Assembly: GCA_009733575.1 (NCBI GenBank) | Contig: ML769534.1 | Coordinates: 62,001 to 126,000, forward strand | From: Gymnopus androsaceus JB14 | Lineage: Eukaryota; Basidiomycota; Agaricomycetes; Agaricales; Omphalotaceae | Direction of reading: 5' to 3' | DNA: 64,000 nucleotides | Shown: positions 1 to 10,004 of the stretch, in pieces | How the letters are laid out: each line of letters starts with the position of its first letter | Numbering within the stretch: the stretch's first letter is position 1 | Program-made: the position numbers and the translations under genes | The notes under the pieces: generated by a model | What the model was told of the DNA's origin: nothing | The model's input: the letters and a program-made list of their open reading frames with translations, nothing else | The model's database searches: none

Positions 1-3000
1 GTAAGTAAGACAAATTTTACCTTCCTCAATGATGTAGCGGATGAAGTGGTATTGGATATTGATGTGTTTGGTCCTAGCGTGAAAACGATCATCCTTCGCC
101 AATGCGATGGCGGACTGATTATCTGACATGATAGGGATCACATGAGTAATTGGACCAAAGATTTCCGACAAAAGATTCCTAAGCCAGATCGCTTCCTTTG
201 CCGCATGGGTTAAAGCAATATACTCGGCTTCCGTGGTGGATAAAGAAATGGTATCCTGTTGTTTCGACGACCAAAATACTGCTCCGCCATTCAACATAAA
301 AATGTACCTGGAAATAGCATGTCGATCCTCCTGGGACATACCATCCGCATCCGTATAGCCTTGGACTGTCTCCTGGTTGCTCATACTGAGCCAAAAGTCT
401 CGAGTGTATTTGAGATAGGCATAGACAACGACGTACACCATTCCAATGAGTTATGCCGGGGTTTTGTGAAAAGCGAGCAAGGATAGAGACTGCATACGTG
501 ATGTCAGGTCTCATAGCAACGGATAAGTACTGGAGAGCGCCAAGGGCCTCTCTGTAGGGTTTGTTGCGCATGAAAGCAATATCCTCGACCATTTTGGGTG
601 ATTGGTCTTTGGTGAGGTGAATGTGGGGATCGAAGGGAATAGAGAGTGGCTTTATATCCAAGAATCCATAGCGAGAGAGTATGGTGTCAATGTATGACCA
701 CTAGGATAGGTGAATCGTCCTATTATGGAGAGATCTTTGGATCTCAATCCCAAGTAGCCAATGGATTTCTCCGGAATCAACAACTTTGATTATAGCCCCA
801 ATATCTTTCTTTAGTTTCTCCCTGATGGCCAGGGTTTTGGTAGCCAATGTCATGTCATCAACATGTATGAAAATGATGGTGAAGGGATTAGTCAGATAGA
901 AAACAGTGTGGTCAAAATCAGACCATTTAAACCCTAGTTGGGTCATGATTTCCCTGAATCGCATGTACCATTGTCGACTGGCTTGTTTAAGTCCGTAAAG
1001 TGCGAGTTTAAGCTGTAAGGTTTGACCTGGTTTTACCCCTATATCAATGCCTGGAGGTGCCTTCATAAAAATGCGCTTGTTGTCATCCAATTTCCCATAA
1101 AGGTAAGCTGATTTCACGTCCATTTGGTGAATAATCATGCTCTTCTCAGCTCTAATGCTGAGTATAGCACAGGCTGATGCGAGTTTTGCGACAGATGTGA
1201 AGGTTTCATCTGGGAAGTAGTCAACATCTGGGATCTGATTAAATCCACGTACAACAAGACAAGCTCGGTGTCCTGTAATGTGACCTTGTCCATCCTTCTT
1301 GGTCCAATAGACCCATTTGGATGTGAGAATATTGGCATCTGGAGGTGGAGTGATGATTGTATAGGTTCCACGCTCCTGGAGTCTGGAGATTTTGTCCTTC
1401 ATGGCATCATACCATTTGGAGCTGTCAGGTCATCGTATAGCTTCTGTAACAGATAAAGGATCAGATTCAATTTCTGATGTTACCTGACCTAGAGATGCGG
1501 TAAGATGTCGCAACTCATCACTTCCTTCTCCAAGTCCTTCAATGACGTCCCTGATCTTCTTGGTGGGTTGTCTGACTCGTTTCCCAGATACTTCGTCTGG
1601 TGCAATTGTTTCAGCAATCTCTTCTGGAACTGATATGACAGGCTGTTCTGACTCGGTGACTGATGTTTCTAAATTTCCCAAATTTCCATCCCCCCCTCAA
1701 CGGGTTGGATCTGCCTATCAGAAAAAACTATGTTCCTCTCCATTGTGACAGTGTGACATGTTGGCCAGTAGATGTAGTGACCATTCAATTCGGGTTCGAG
1801 TCCTATCCAGCATCCTTCCTGAGCCTGTGGTTCCAATTTGCCGGGTTCCTTTTCTTGTTTAATGTAAACGATACTGCCGAAGATTCAAAGATTAGTAATG
1901 TCCGGTTTAATACCAAACCGTTTCTCATATGGAGTAGCCATTCCAATGGCTTTCTTTGGTGTCCTGTTCCAAACATATACTGCATATACTGCATATTTCA
2001 TCATGAACCCCCAAAGCCATTTCAGGAGTCCTGATGAGATCAAAAGACTTTGAACTGCATTCAGCAATGTTCAATGTGCGCATTCCACTATACCATTGTT
2101 TTCCGGGGTGTCGTGTACCATGAGACGTCGTCATGTCCCAATGCATTCCAGATATGCTGTGAATTTGTTACTGAGAAATTCTCCCCCTTGATCAGAGTGG
2201 AGAATTTTAACAGTTGTGCCGTACTGAGTTTGGAGACCTGTTGGAGAACCACGTACTGTGCAAAAGACTCGACCTTTGACTTCATTTGGGGTTCCTCCAA
2301 CCAATCAGTTGCTTCGTCAACTAAAGTCAGTGTGTAAGTGCAGTGGTTTACTGTCCTGACTTGTGCTGGTCCCCACACATCCATGTGGAAGATGTCTCCA
2401 AAATTCTCCACATGTGGAGATGATTGCACCTGAGCAATAGGATACCTGGATGCTTTCCCAAGCATACAAGCGCGGCATTCTGGTTCGTCCATTTGCTTCA
2501 GATCCAATCCAATTCCACAAACCTGGTTGTCTCAGAACATATGCTTCACGTAAGCATAGTTGAGGTGACCTAAGATGCAGTGTGCCTTGTAAAGAGATAC
2601 CAATCTGCCAATCTTAGTCGAATAAGCGTATTCAAGTTTCCCCTGGTGATCTCTGATCGTCATTTTACCATTTGCGGTATGGATGGCGTAACCATCATTG
2701 TCGAGTTTTCCCAGTGATATGAGTGTGTTGGGAGTGTATGGACATAGAAGGGTGTTAGGGAGCTTTCACATTCTTGATTTCTTGTTCAAATGTTGGCAGT
2801 CCTAAATGGAGTGTGCCGGAGATGTTTGCCATGAAGGTTTCCGTGTTAGTGGCCTGGATGATTTGTGTTGGAATCTCCCGTTGATTCCTGAGTTCGTCAG
2901 TGAGTGGCGTCATATGGGTAGAGCATCTGGAGTCAAAAAGAATTGCTCCGTAACTGTGGGCTGCAGTGTAAGCGTCGACGTATACTTCTTCCTCCTCTTC

Positions 3001-3393
3001 ACCATTAAGAGTAAGAGGTGGCGGACTGTCGACTTTGATGTTTTGCACTGTATCAGAATTGTATTTCTGACATCTATTGTTGCTTGGCAATGAAAGAGCT
3101 AATTCGAATTTATCAGCTATTTCAGAAAAATTGAAGACAAGATTCCCATGCTTAGTGGGAATTTTGATTGCTGCCCATGATGACTCTGGTACTTCCTCAA
3201 TCATGGATGAGGATGCCACTTTGCTGTTCTTTGGCCTATCTCCAGTTTCCATCCGACTTCTTCTTCCGCTTCTCTTTAGGAGCCTCTTCGTCTCCTTAGC
3301 CTCGTTGGCCTGACTGCGTTTCTCCGATGGACATTGATTTCCAAAGTGACCTTTACCTCCGCAGTTGTAACAAACAGAGTCCTGGTGACTCAT
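1..3393 (-). pseudogene. copia pol: zinc knuckle, integrase, RT, RNase H (degenerate)
   Basis: From 3393 the frame shows a CCHC knuckle (CYNCGGKGHFGNQC), then the protease region with DSRCSTHMT, where active copia has D-S/T-G. A GAG-pre-integrase segment (GHLNYAYVKH, about 2560-2600) and an integrase segment at 2088-2507 follow. The integrase then jumps between frames at about 2100, 1990 and 1800. RT is at 701-1402 with QMDVKSAYLYG and the YVDD-type motif HVDD. RNase H (YREALGALQYL, RPDI-YAV) is at 179-661. At least four frameshifts or stops separate these blocks. RT and RNase H share one frame and differ by a stop near 700. Confidence 0.88.
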
Positions 3394-4762
3394 TGATCCT
3401 CCATGGCCTCTGCCTCTGCCTCAGGAATTCCCCTAAAGGAATTTCCATGACCTCGGAAACCTCCTCTTCCCCTGTTACCGGCATAGTTTGCCGATTCCTC
3501 CTTGTGATCATGTCGCATTTGGTGTACCATTGATTCAGCACGAATGATAGAGATGAGCTCTGCAGGATTAAGCTTCTTGTCGGATTTAGCGGAGAAACAG
3601 CCAATGCGTTTATGGTGGCTTTGAAGGTGTCGGGGACTGAGGACATGATGGTGTTGACGAATATATCATCGTTGATATCGATTCCCCTAGTAGTGAGGTC
3701 GTTGCGGATGCTGATCATATCATCCAAATGTTTATTGACCTTGGATGGGTCCGTGCATCGCATGGTGTGAAGTCGTCTTTGTAAAAATGATTCAGTAAGA
3801 GCGTTTTTAGAATCATACTCAGTGAGTAAATTTTCCCACAACTGCTTCGTGTTGTTGTAGTGCCTATACCTGCGGAATATTCCATCCGATAACCTGCCAA
3901 TGATTGCATTTAGCAAATCACTATCCTTTCCTCTGTGCTCGTCATTTGATCCTTGGGCGAGATCAGGCTGCGGATTCTATTCCAAATAACGCTGATAGCC
4001 GATAGATCTGGCTGCGAATTCCACTCGAGTTTTCCACATGTCCCAATTTGATCCATCCGACTTTAAGGTTGTAACCTTATCGAAGGCTTTGTTTGCTTTA
4101 GACATTTCGTTGTCATCGTCGGAATCAGCAATTAAAGCGCCTGGTGATCCGGGATCTGATGGCGATGGGGATCTGTGTGGAGAAGGTGGTTCTGTATTTG
4201 AATATGGAAATTGGGGTGCGGTGCCCTGTGGAGATGGTTGTGGAGGTGTAGGTGGGGTTGGTTCACATTTCGGTGCAGGTGATTGGGATGGAGCAGGTGT
4301 ATGCTGTTGGGAGGATGATGCTATAGGCTGAGCAACAGGTGCTTCAGTATCCTCTTCTTTGTTATCGGTGATGTGTCGTAGGTGACTTCTGATAATTTGC
4401 TCCTGTTCTTTTGCAATGGGTTTCGCAAACTCTGCTAATTTACCTGTCCAAAGTACGTTGTATTGGTTTAGGCAATGTTGTTTGTCGCACTGGCTCCACC
4501 TTCCAGTGGTTTGGCTTTTATACTTGTCAACTAATTTGTCAATGTCAAAGATGTGTGGATGTCCTTTACAAGGAACAGTGTCGTCTGTGGGAGGTAATGG
4601 TGCTGATCTCTGCTGTGGTGTTACAGCTTTGCTACTCAATGAGCTGGCTTGTTCCGATACAATGGAACATTGTTGAGTTACTGGTGGTGGTGCTTGTTGT
4701 GATGATTTTATCTCCTGTTGAGTTTGTAGTGGTGGAGGATCTGGCCTGGGTGGCATGAACAA
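3394..4762 (-). pseudogene. copia gag (Retrotran_gag_2-like), broken
   Basis: Translation from 4762 gives a long Pro/Gln/Ser-rich N-terminus, then an acidic stretch and a motif DGSNWDMWKTRVEF typical of the UBN2/Retrotran_gag_2 family. After RYLE there is an in-frame TAG (3974-3976). The same frame continues to about 3400 with LWENL, a helical core and PDTF, as expected for copia gag. A frame change near 3400 precedes the zinc knuckle. The product would assemble the particle and bind RNA, but this copy is interrupted by at least one stop and one frameshift. Confidence 0.8.
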
Positions 4763-4783
4763 GCGTTACAGCAATATGATGCG

Positions 4784-4811
4784 TCAATGGTTAAGGCCGG
4801 GCCCCATAACC
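4784..4811 (-). other. primer binding site for a half-tRNA (initiator Met)
   Basis: Immediately inside the LTR the minus strand reads GGTTATGGGGCCCGGCC. Its complement, GGCCGGGCCCCATAACC, has the form of the anticodon stem-loop of initiator tRNA-Met, with anticodon CAU in a CCCCATAAC context. This is the arrangement known from Drosophila copia and Ty5, where an internally cleaved tRNA half primes minus-strand DNA, rather than the tRNA 3' end. Confidence 0.7.
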
Positions 4812-5175
4812 TATTAGAGTTTATATTCCTAAATAGGAAGTAGCAGCAGTAAGTCCACACAGGACTTAGTAGTAGCGATCACACAGATTGATGGGGGACA
4901 ATGGTGTTATTACAGGGTATAGTACCTAAGCTTATATACAGTCCTAAGTACAAACAATATATCGGGCAAGTGGCTAGTGCATGAATATGTATGGCTACTG
5001 TGCATATGGTGAGGTGGGTACTACAAGAGAGCAAGTGGATACGGCGAGAGACTAAGTGGAGTCTGCGAGACGATAACAGTGGAGTGCATGGGATGGTGAT
5101 ACAAACAAGTGGAGACTACGAGAAAGCATTCCATGTATAGTTTGATAGAATATATTTACCTTTGATATTCCAACA
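4812..5175 (-). repeat. 5' LTR of the copia element
   Basis: On the minus strand the repeat begins TGTTGGAATATC at 5175, the classical copia LTR start. It ends around 4812 at ACTCTAATA, where the usual terminal CA appears changed to TA. It is about 364 bp. The partner LTR is not in the window, so identity between LTRs (insertion age) cannot be judged. Confidence 0.75.
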
Positions 5176-5217
5176 CAACCTGCTTTTGAGTGCTAAACAT
5201 AATTGGTGGATTGTGAG

Positions 5218-5923
5218 GGATAATTCTACTGAACAACCCCCTTGCTGACAACAACCCTCCCAAAAAAGGAAATTTTTGCAAAAACTAGTTTGGCAACCCC
5301 ATCACACTTTTGTCACACATGTTTGGGTGTGATTTTTTTCAATTCTTTTGTGATTTTTTTTAGAAAAAGAAAAGTCAGCTACCACCTCATGCCTCGTCTG
5401 ACTTGAGTTGTAACATGAGCTGCTCAGATTCCCAAATAGGGATGGTGACAGTATCTTAAATATAAAGACTCCAGACTTTGGGCAATGCTTAAGGCTGAAT
5501 TAAACTCAGATTTAGCAGCTCAAATACTAAAATATACCCAATGTTACCTGTTGCATATTGGTATCTAAATCTAAGATATTCAGCCATAAATTGCCATATC
5601 TGTACAGTGACTAAATATGACAGATGTTAAGCCACAGGCTGTAACAACAGAAAGGACCTTAGATCGTTGTATGGGATGGTTATGGCTACCTATAAAAATG
5701 TACTGTAATGCTGTACTTTACAGTTATGGTGCAGATCCCTGAAGGCTACAATAATTGGAATACTGTACCAAGAGCAAATCTCTGACCTTGACAAAAAGAA
5801 AATTGAGTTCTGGGGCAGAGTTACATGTTGTGACCTCAGTGTGACCACGTGTGACCATATGTGACCTCACCTGGCATGTTAAATAAGACTTGAGCCAAGG
5901 GGCTTGTTCAGTAGAATTATCCA
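5218..5923. mobile_element. non-autonomous TIR element (MITE-like, ~705 bp)
   Basis: The left end reads GGATAATTCTACTGAACAA at 5218. The right end carries its reverse complement ending at 5922, and the match continues as (C/G)CCCCTTG, giving a TIR of about 27 bp. Flanking octamers are ATTGTGAG (5210-5217) and ATTGCGAG (5924-5931), a candidate 8-bp target duplication with one mismatch. An 8-bp duplication fits hAT or KDZ transposases. The interior has no convincing coding sequence. Confidence 0.7.
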
Positions 5924-5931
5924 ATTGCGAG

Positions 5932-7071
5932 CACCATCTACAAAAAGTTAACAACACAACGCACTGAAAGATAAGTCCTTACCCATCCACCCCGGTTCTT
6001 CCATCAATACATCCGATGGTTGAACAGGCAGCCAGCTGGTCCACTCAGGACAATAGTCCATAGTGTGACATATCTGAAAATAAAGAGAAAAGTGAACAAA
6101 ATGAGAGAGTAATGAGCAACTCATATGTGCACCATTTTATAGCACAGCCTATAGGTTGAGGGTAGGCATCCTAGGCACTAGCTATCCATCTCTTTTGTTG
6201 CTTAAAGCTCATAAGAGTGAAGACAATATAGTCATGATGTTTGAAGATTGTCATGCAAAAAAGGAAGAGGCTTCAACATCCATATTCAGACATCCCAATT
6301 GACATTTCCATTTGCATTAGAGAGAGGAATAAGTTGTTGAACAATAAGTCGTTGAATGGGCATAAGTAGTACAGGTATAAGTAGTACAGGTATAAGTAGT
6401 GGAAGTGGAAAAAAGCTCAACCCCATTTTTCAGCCCAACTTTCATAGATATTGAATTACTTACTGCCAGTGATTTCTGTCATTTCAGTAGAGTAATTGAC
6501 AGGACTGATTATTCATTATTCATCTGCCTATTCATCCAAAGTAAAATATCTAATTTCAATCATATTAATTGTACAGATGAAAATACTAGAATCAGTACCA
6601 GAATCAGGCCCCCTGAACTGTAGACTTTCAGGAGTCATATCATCTTGAATGAATGGTTGGCCGAATTACCCCTTGTCAGCCAGAGTTTCAGCACAGCCAA
6701 AAACCATTGTTTCAGTCTGACTTTCAGTCTTATTGAAACATGAATTAATTGTTTTATTACCAGTCTAACAATCTGCCAAGCAGATTTTTGTTACTTTCCA
6801 GTGTGTCTATCATACAAGCATGCGCAGAATAAATATATATTGTTTGATCTACCTACAGTGCAGCATACAGTAACCATCTGCTTCTTAATTGCGTTGTGCT
6901 CGCAAAAATGTGTTTTGTGAGCCCAATTTCAAGCAGGAGGCAGGAAAAGCATAGTGGAAGAGATTTGTATTGATGGATTATAAAAACATAAAGAACCTGT
7001 GTCAAGAGACTTGGTATGATGGCTCAAGTGTATTCTGCAGAATAGAACATGAAGAATTTTGTAAAGAAAAC
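5932..7071. other. intergenic, one possible minus-strand exon
   Basis: No assignable gene. A minus-strand stretch at about 5985-6072 reads as an exon-like segment (CHTMDYCPEWTSWLPV) bounded by AG and GTAAGG, but I cannot place it in a family. The rest is AT-rich with short direct repeats (AAGTAGTACAGGTAT copies near 6363-6395). Confidence 0.35.
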
Positions 7072-7410
7072 CTAGCTCCATCTAGGTTTGGGAGAGGCAT
7101 GAAGAGTGCTTTGATATGGCGAATGTCTTCTGTGATATGTATAATGCAACATTAATCTGTGTAAGTTGGCCATGAGTGTGTATTCAAGAAATTGGTGATG
7201 GTAAGGTGGGCAATATTTAGACAGCAGTACCAATTCTCTGGGAGTATATAGGTACCACACCATTTCAGAAGTTTCTGGGCTGCGCCCAATTTGCAGTACT
7301 CGCAGATTTTGAGTGTCAAATGGGCACAAATCTTTTTGAAGCCAAATCAGGAACATATCTGCCATGATTTTTGTGGAGGAGTGTCCAAATCCCAATTGGT
7401 CAAGCTGCAT
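7072..7410 (-). CDS. hypothetical ORF, 112 aa
   Basis: Open frame of 112 codons on the minus strand, with an even residue composition, an MFLIWLQKDLCPFD segment and no low complexity. I do not recognise a family. It lies between TE remnants and upstream (minus sense) of nothing clearly related, so it may be a piece of a decayed transposon protein. No signal peptide or membrane segment is seen. Confidence 0.25.
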   Translation of the reverse strand: MQLDQLGFGHSSTKIMADMFLIWLQKDLCPFDTQNLRVLQIGRSPETSEMVWYLYTPRELVLLSKYCPPYHHQFLEYTLMANLHRLMLHYTYHRRHSPYQSTLHASPKPRWS

Positions 7411-7550
7411 GGACCGCGGTGGAGAGGGCTGCTATGAGGAATCAATGATATGAATGTAGAATGTGTACTTGTATGTGATGTGACTGGTTATGTGACTACT
7501 GTAGACTACTAATATGATCTAGACTATGGCGTGACCCCCTACTCCATGTG

Positions 7551-9534
7551 CCCCCTTTTTTAAAAATGGCGGTGTCCTCATTGCCTACTTGGACTCAACT
7601 TGCTCTTCCTCTTGTAGCCTCTCTACTCTCTCCTGTTCTAACGCCAACTTTGTCCCTGGTCTAGGCCAAAACCCTCATAGCCTCCTCACTGAAAATGTTC
7701 CTTCTATGGGTATCCTGTCTAAGGTTTCTAATAAATATGAATTAATGTTCTGTTCCCTAATTTGCTTTGGGGTTGACCATTTCGGCAATATCTTCTTCTC
7801 CATTTTGAATGTGTGATTGAGGTCGCTCCTGTATACCTGGACAAGATCCCCTTTTTGGAATACCACCTCTCTTCATTCTTTTTTTAATAACCGTCTATCA
7901 AAGACTCCTTTCCTCCTTACTGCATGCTCCACTGCAGCACTATATCCATCCAGCCACTGCTGCACAATATAAGCCACTTGTACTGCTACTTCTGTTGGCT
8001 TTAGGATTGATGTTGCCTCCTCTAGCGTGGAACATCATGTGTTTATGACAGTGCCAAGGAGTAGCTCATTTGGTGAGAACTTCAGGGCCGGTAGGATTTG
8101 GTTGTTCAAGGTGACTATTGCCTTGTCTAAGAAGTCTGGCCATGTTGCTGGTAGTTTGTCCCATGTCATTTCCTTGAACTCCTCTGAGTCCTCTCCCAGT
8201 TTGGGTGAGCAGAGGCATTTCAGCATGTGAAGGAAGATTTTTTTGGCACCCTCCACAAGTCCATTGACCCACAGTGAGTATGCTGGCATGGTATGGTATT
8301 TTACACCCCACTTCTCGCAGAATTCCTTGACTGCTTTACTCTTAAAGTGGGGTCCATTGTCAGTCATGAACATTTCTGATGGGAGGTAGCCTTTGAATAA
8401 TGAGTCAAGGCTGCTGATGGTTGTTTTCTTGGACCCATGCATTTTGAACTTGAATGCCCAAACTCGCTTCAAGTATGTATCAAGGTAAAGTCCAACAGTG
8501 TGCATCGTAAAGAACTGTGTTTTGGTTGACCAGGTTGACCGGGTTGTTAGGTTGCCCACAAGTTACAACCTACTAAATCATTGTCAATTTTATGACTATG
8601 GGTCCTCCATCGAGCTCAATTGTTGGTAAACTCCTTGTGGAGCATGAAGAAGCTTCGACGCGACCTCAAAGAGCCCTGAAGCGCGCTTCCCATGCTCGGC
8701 GGCGTCGGTCAAGATTAAATAGGACCACCTGGATACCGGGTTGCAGCCAAAACCGAGATAAATTGCGGGTTGTCAATTGACCTTGAATTGACCTGCTTTT
8801 TTGGGTTGAACAAGCCGAAAAAACCCGGATCAAGTCAGGTCAATCAATACAGGGTTAGTTACGATGTGGTATCCCTCTTTCCCTTTGGACATTGACAGGT
8901 AATCCCTGACTAGGAGTTTGAATGGATGACATCATGTGATTGGGTTGAGCAAGGAATGTAAGTGGGCTGGTCTGAAGTTTTGCATTGGGGACACTCCCTA
9001 ATGGCAGTTAGTACTGGCTCATCTAGTTTTGGGCTCCATATTTGGTCCATCAGTGCCAGCTTCACTGTATCCTGACCCCAGTGACCTCCTTCCACATGTT
9101 GGACTCTTGCCCACTCAATGGCTTCTGCCTTCATGATACATTCCACTCTGGCTTGCTCTCGAATGCCTTTGTTTCCCCCCACCTTCCATAACCAATTATC
9201 CTCTACCTGCTTTGTGCTGTGCACAACTTTTCTGCTTCTCATTCCCTGAAGATTCTAGCATCTGTAATGCCGTTATCACCTCCTGAAAGACTGGTTCCCC
9301 TTCAAACTGATCCATCAGCCCTTGTCAATTTGTCCCTGTATTCTTGCCAAGGATCTCTGTTGCTGCATCTATCCCAAAGACATCATTCACCAACCCTGTG
9401 ACCATTTCCCAGTCCTCACTGACATTCCATTCACTGCCATCTCCCAGGGCCTGCTCCTGTCCTTCCCACATTCTGCTCAGTCTGTCTGCTACCACATTGA
9501 GTTTTCCTGGTATGTGTCTAACCACTTCAGTCAC
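7551..9534 (-). mobile_element. Ty3/gypsy retrotransposon fragment (RNase H to integrase end)
   Basis: Minus-strand pieces in gypsy order. The RNase H C-terminus (HIPGKLNVVADRLSR) is at 9325-9534. The H2C2 integrase zinc finger (H..GGHWG...C..C) is at 8910-9242. The integrase core start DYLSMSKGKEGYH is near 8860-8905, and core and C-terminus are at 8035-8559, with TDNGPHF and WVNGLVE in place of NGQ.ER. A basic tail is at 7675-7866. At the far end the minus strand has a purine tract AAAAAAGGGGG (7551-7562), a plausible polypurine tract. No intact frame runs through, and reverse transcriptase is absent, so this is a 5'-truncated relic. Confidence 0.85.
8526..8843. mobile_element. small TIR element inside the gypsy integrase (~318 bp)
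   Basis: The integrase reading is interrupted between the DYLSMSKGKEGYH block and the TQFFTMHTVGLYL block. The inserted stretch starts TTGACCAGGTTGACCGGGTT and its other end read on the opposite strand is TTGACCTGACTTGATCCGGG, an imperfect ~22-bp inverted repeat. Internal TTGACC and CCCGG motifs recur. A clear target duplication was not found. Confidence 0.55.
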
Positions 9535-9699
9535 CTACTAAAATATACCTACTTAGGCTTAACTATCCCACCCTGGGTTGGCACTAATAGGGGTCTGATA
9601 CCCGGGATATCCCCACCAGACATATGTTGGGCAGCCCCATCTGGGACTCCCAAGTGTCCGGGGTCCTGACTTGGTAATCCCATCTTGGGCTGCCCTATG

Positions 9700-9882
9700 T
9701 ACCTGGGCATCCCCACTTGCTAGGTACTTGGGCATCCCCGCTTACTGGGTACTTGGGCATCCCCACTTACTGGTTACTTGGGCAGCCCCACTTAATGGTT
9801 ACTTGGGCAGCCCCACTTGCTAGATACTTGGGCATCCCCGCTTACTGGGTACTTGGGCATCCCCATTTGCTAGGTACTTAGG
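9700..9882. repeat. 25-bp minisatellite, 7 units
   Basis: Seven head-to-tail 25-bp units of the form TACTTGGGCAtCCCCaCTTa followed by CTGGG, starting at 9700, 9725, 9750, 9775, 9800, 9825 and 9850, plus a partial unit. Units differ at a few positions. A more degenerate related stretch (GGGCAGCCCCATCTGGG) precedes it at 9560-9690. Confidence 0.9.
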
Positions 9883-10004
9883 AAGCTAAACTAGCTACAA
9901 ACTTAACCACTCAATCATTTAATGCTCTGTCAAAGAAATCAAATATCAATGTATGAGCGTAGGAGTTCAGCTTTAAGTGAGAACCATACATTCATTGAAT
10001 CAAC

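Larger units (their letters stand above)
1..5175 (-). mobile_element. Ty1/copia LTR retrotransposon, 3' end outside window
   Basis: Read on the minus strand, the order from the right is 5' LTR, primer site, gag, CCHC zinc knuckle, protease region, GAG-pre-integrase, integrase, reverse transcriptase, RNase H. Integrase before RT is diagnostic of Ty1/copia. The RNase H end reaches base 1 (residues KHI-I-YHFIRYIIEEG can be read near the edge), so the 3' LTR lies outside the window. The coding region is scattered over all three minus frames with several stops, so this copy cannot make an intact polyprotein. The right boundary is the LTR start TGTTGGAATATC read on the minus strand. Confidence 0.93.

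Noticed and set aside
1..4762. Viral or plant-type retrovirus
   Set aside because: Domain order is plain Ty1/copia with no envelope gene.
9700..9882. Regular repeats resembling a CRISPR array
   Set aside because: Units are directly tandem with no unique spacers, and the genome is eukaryotic.
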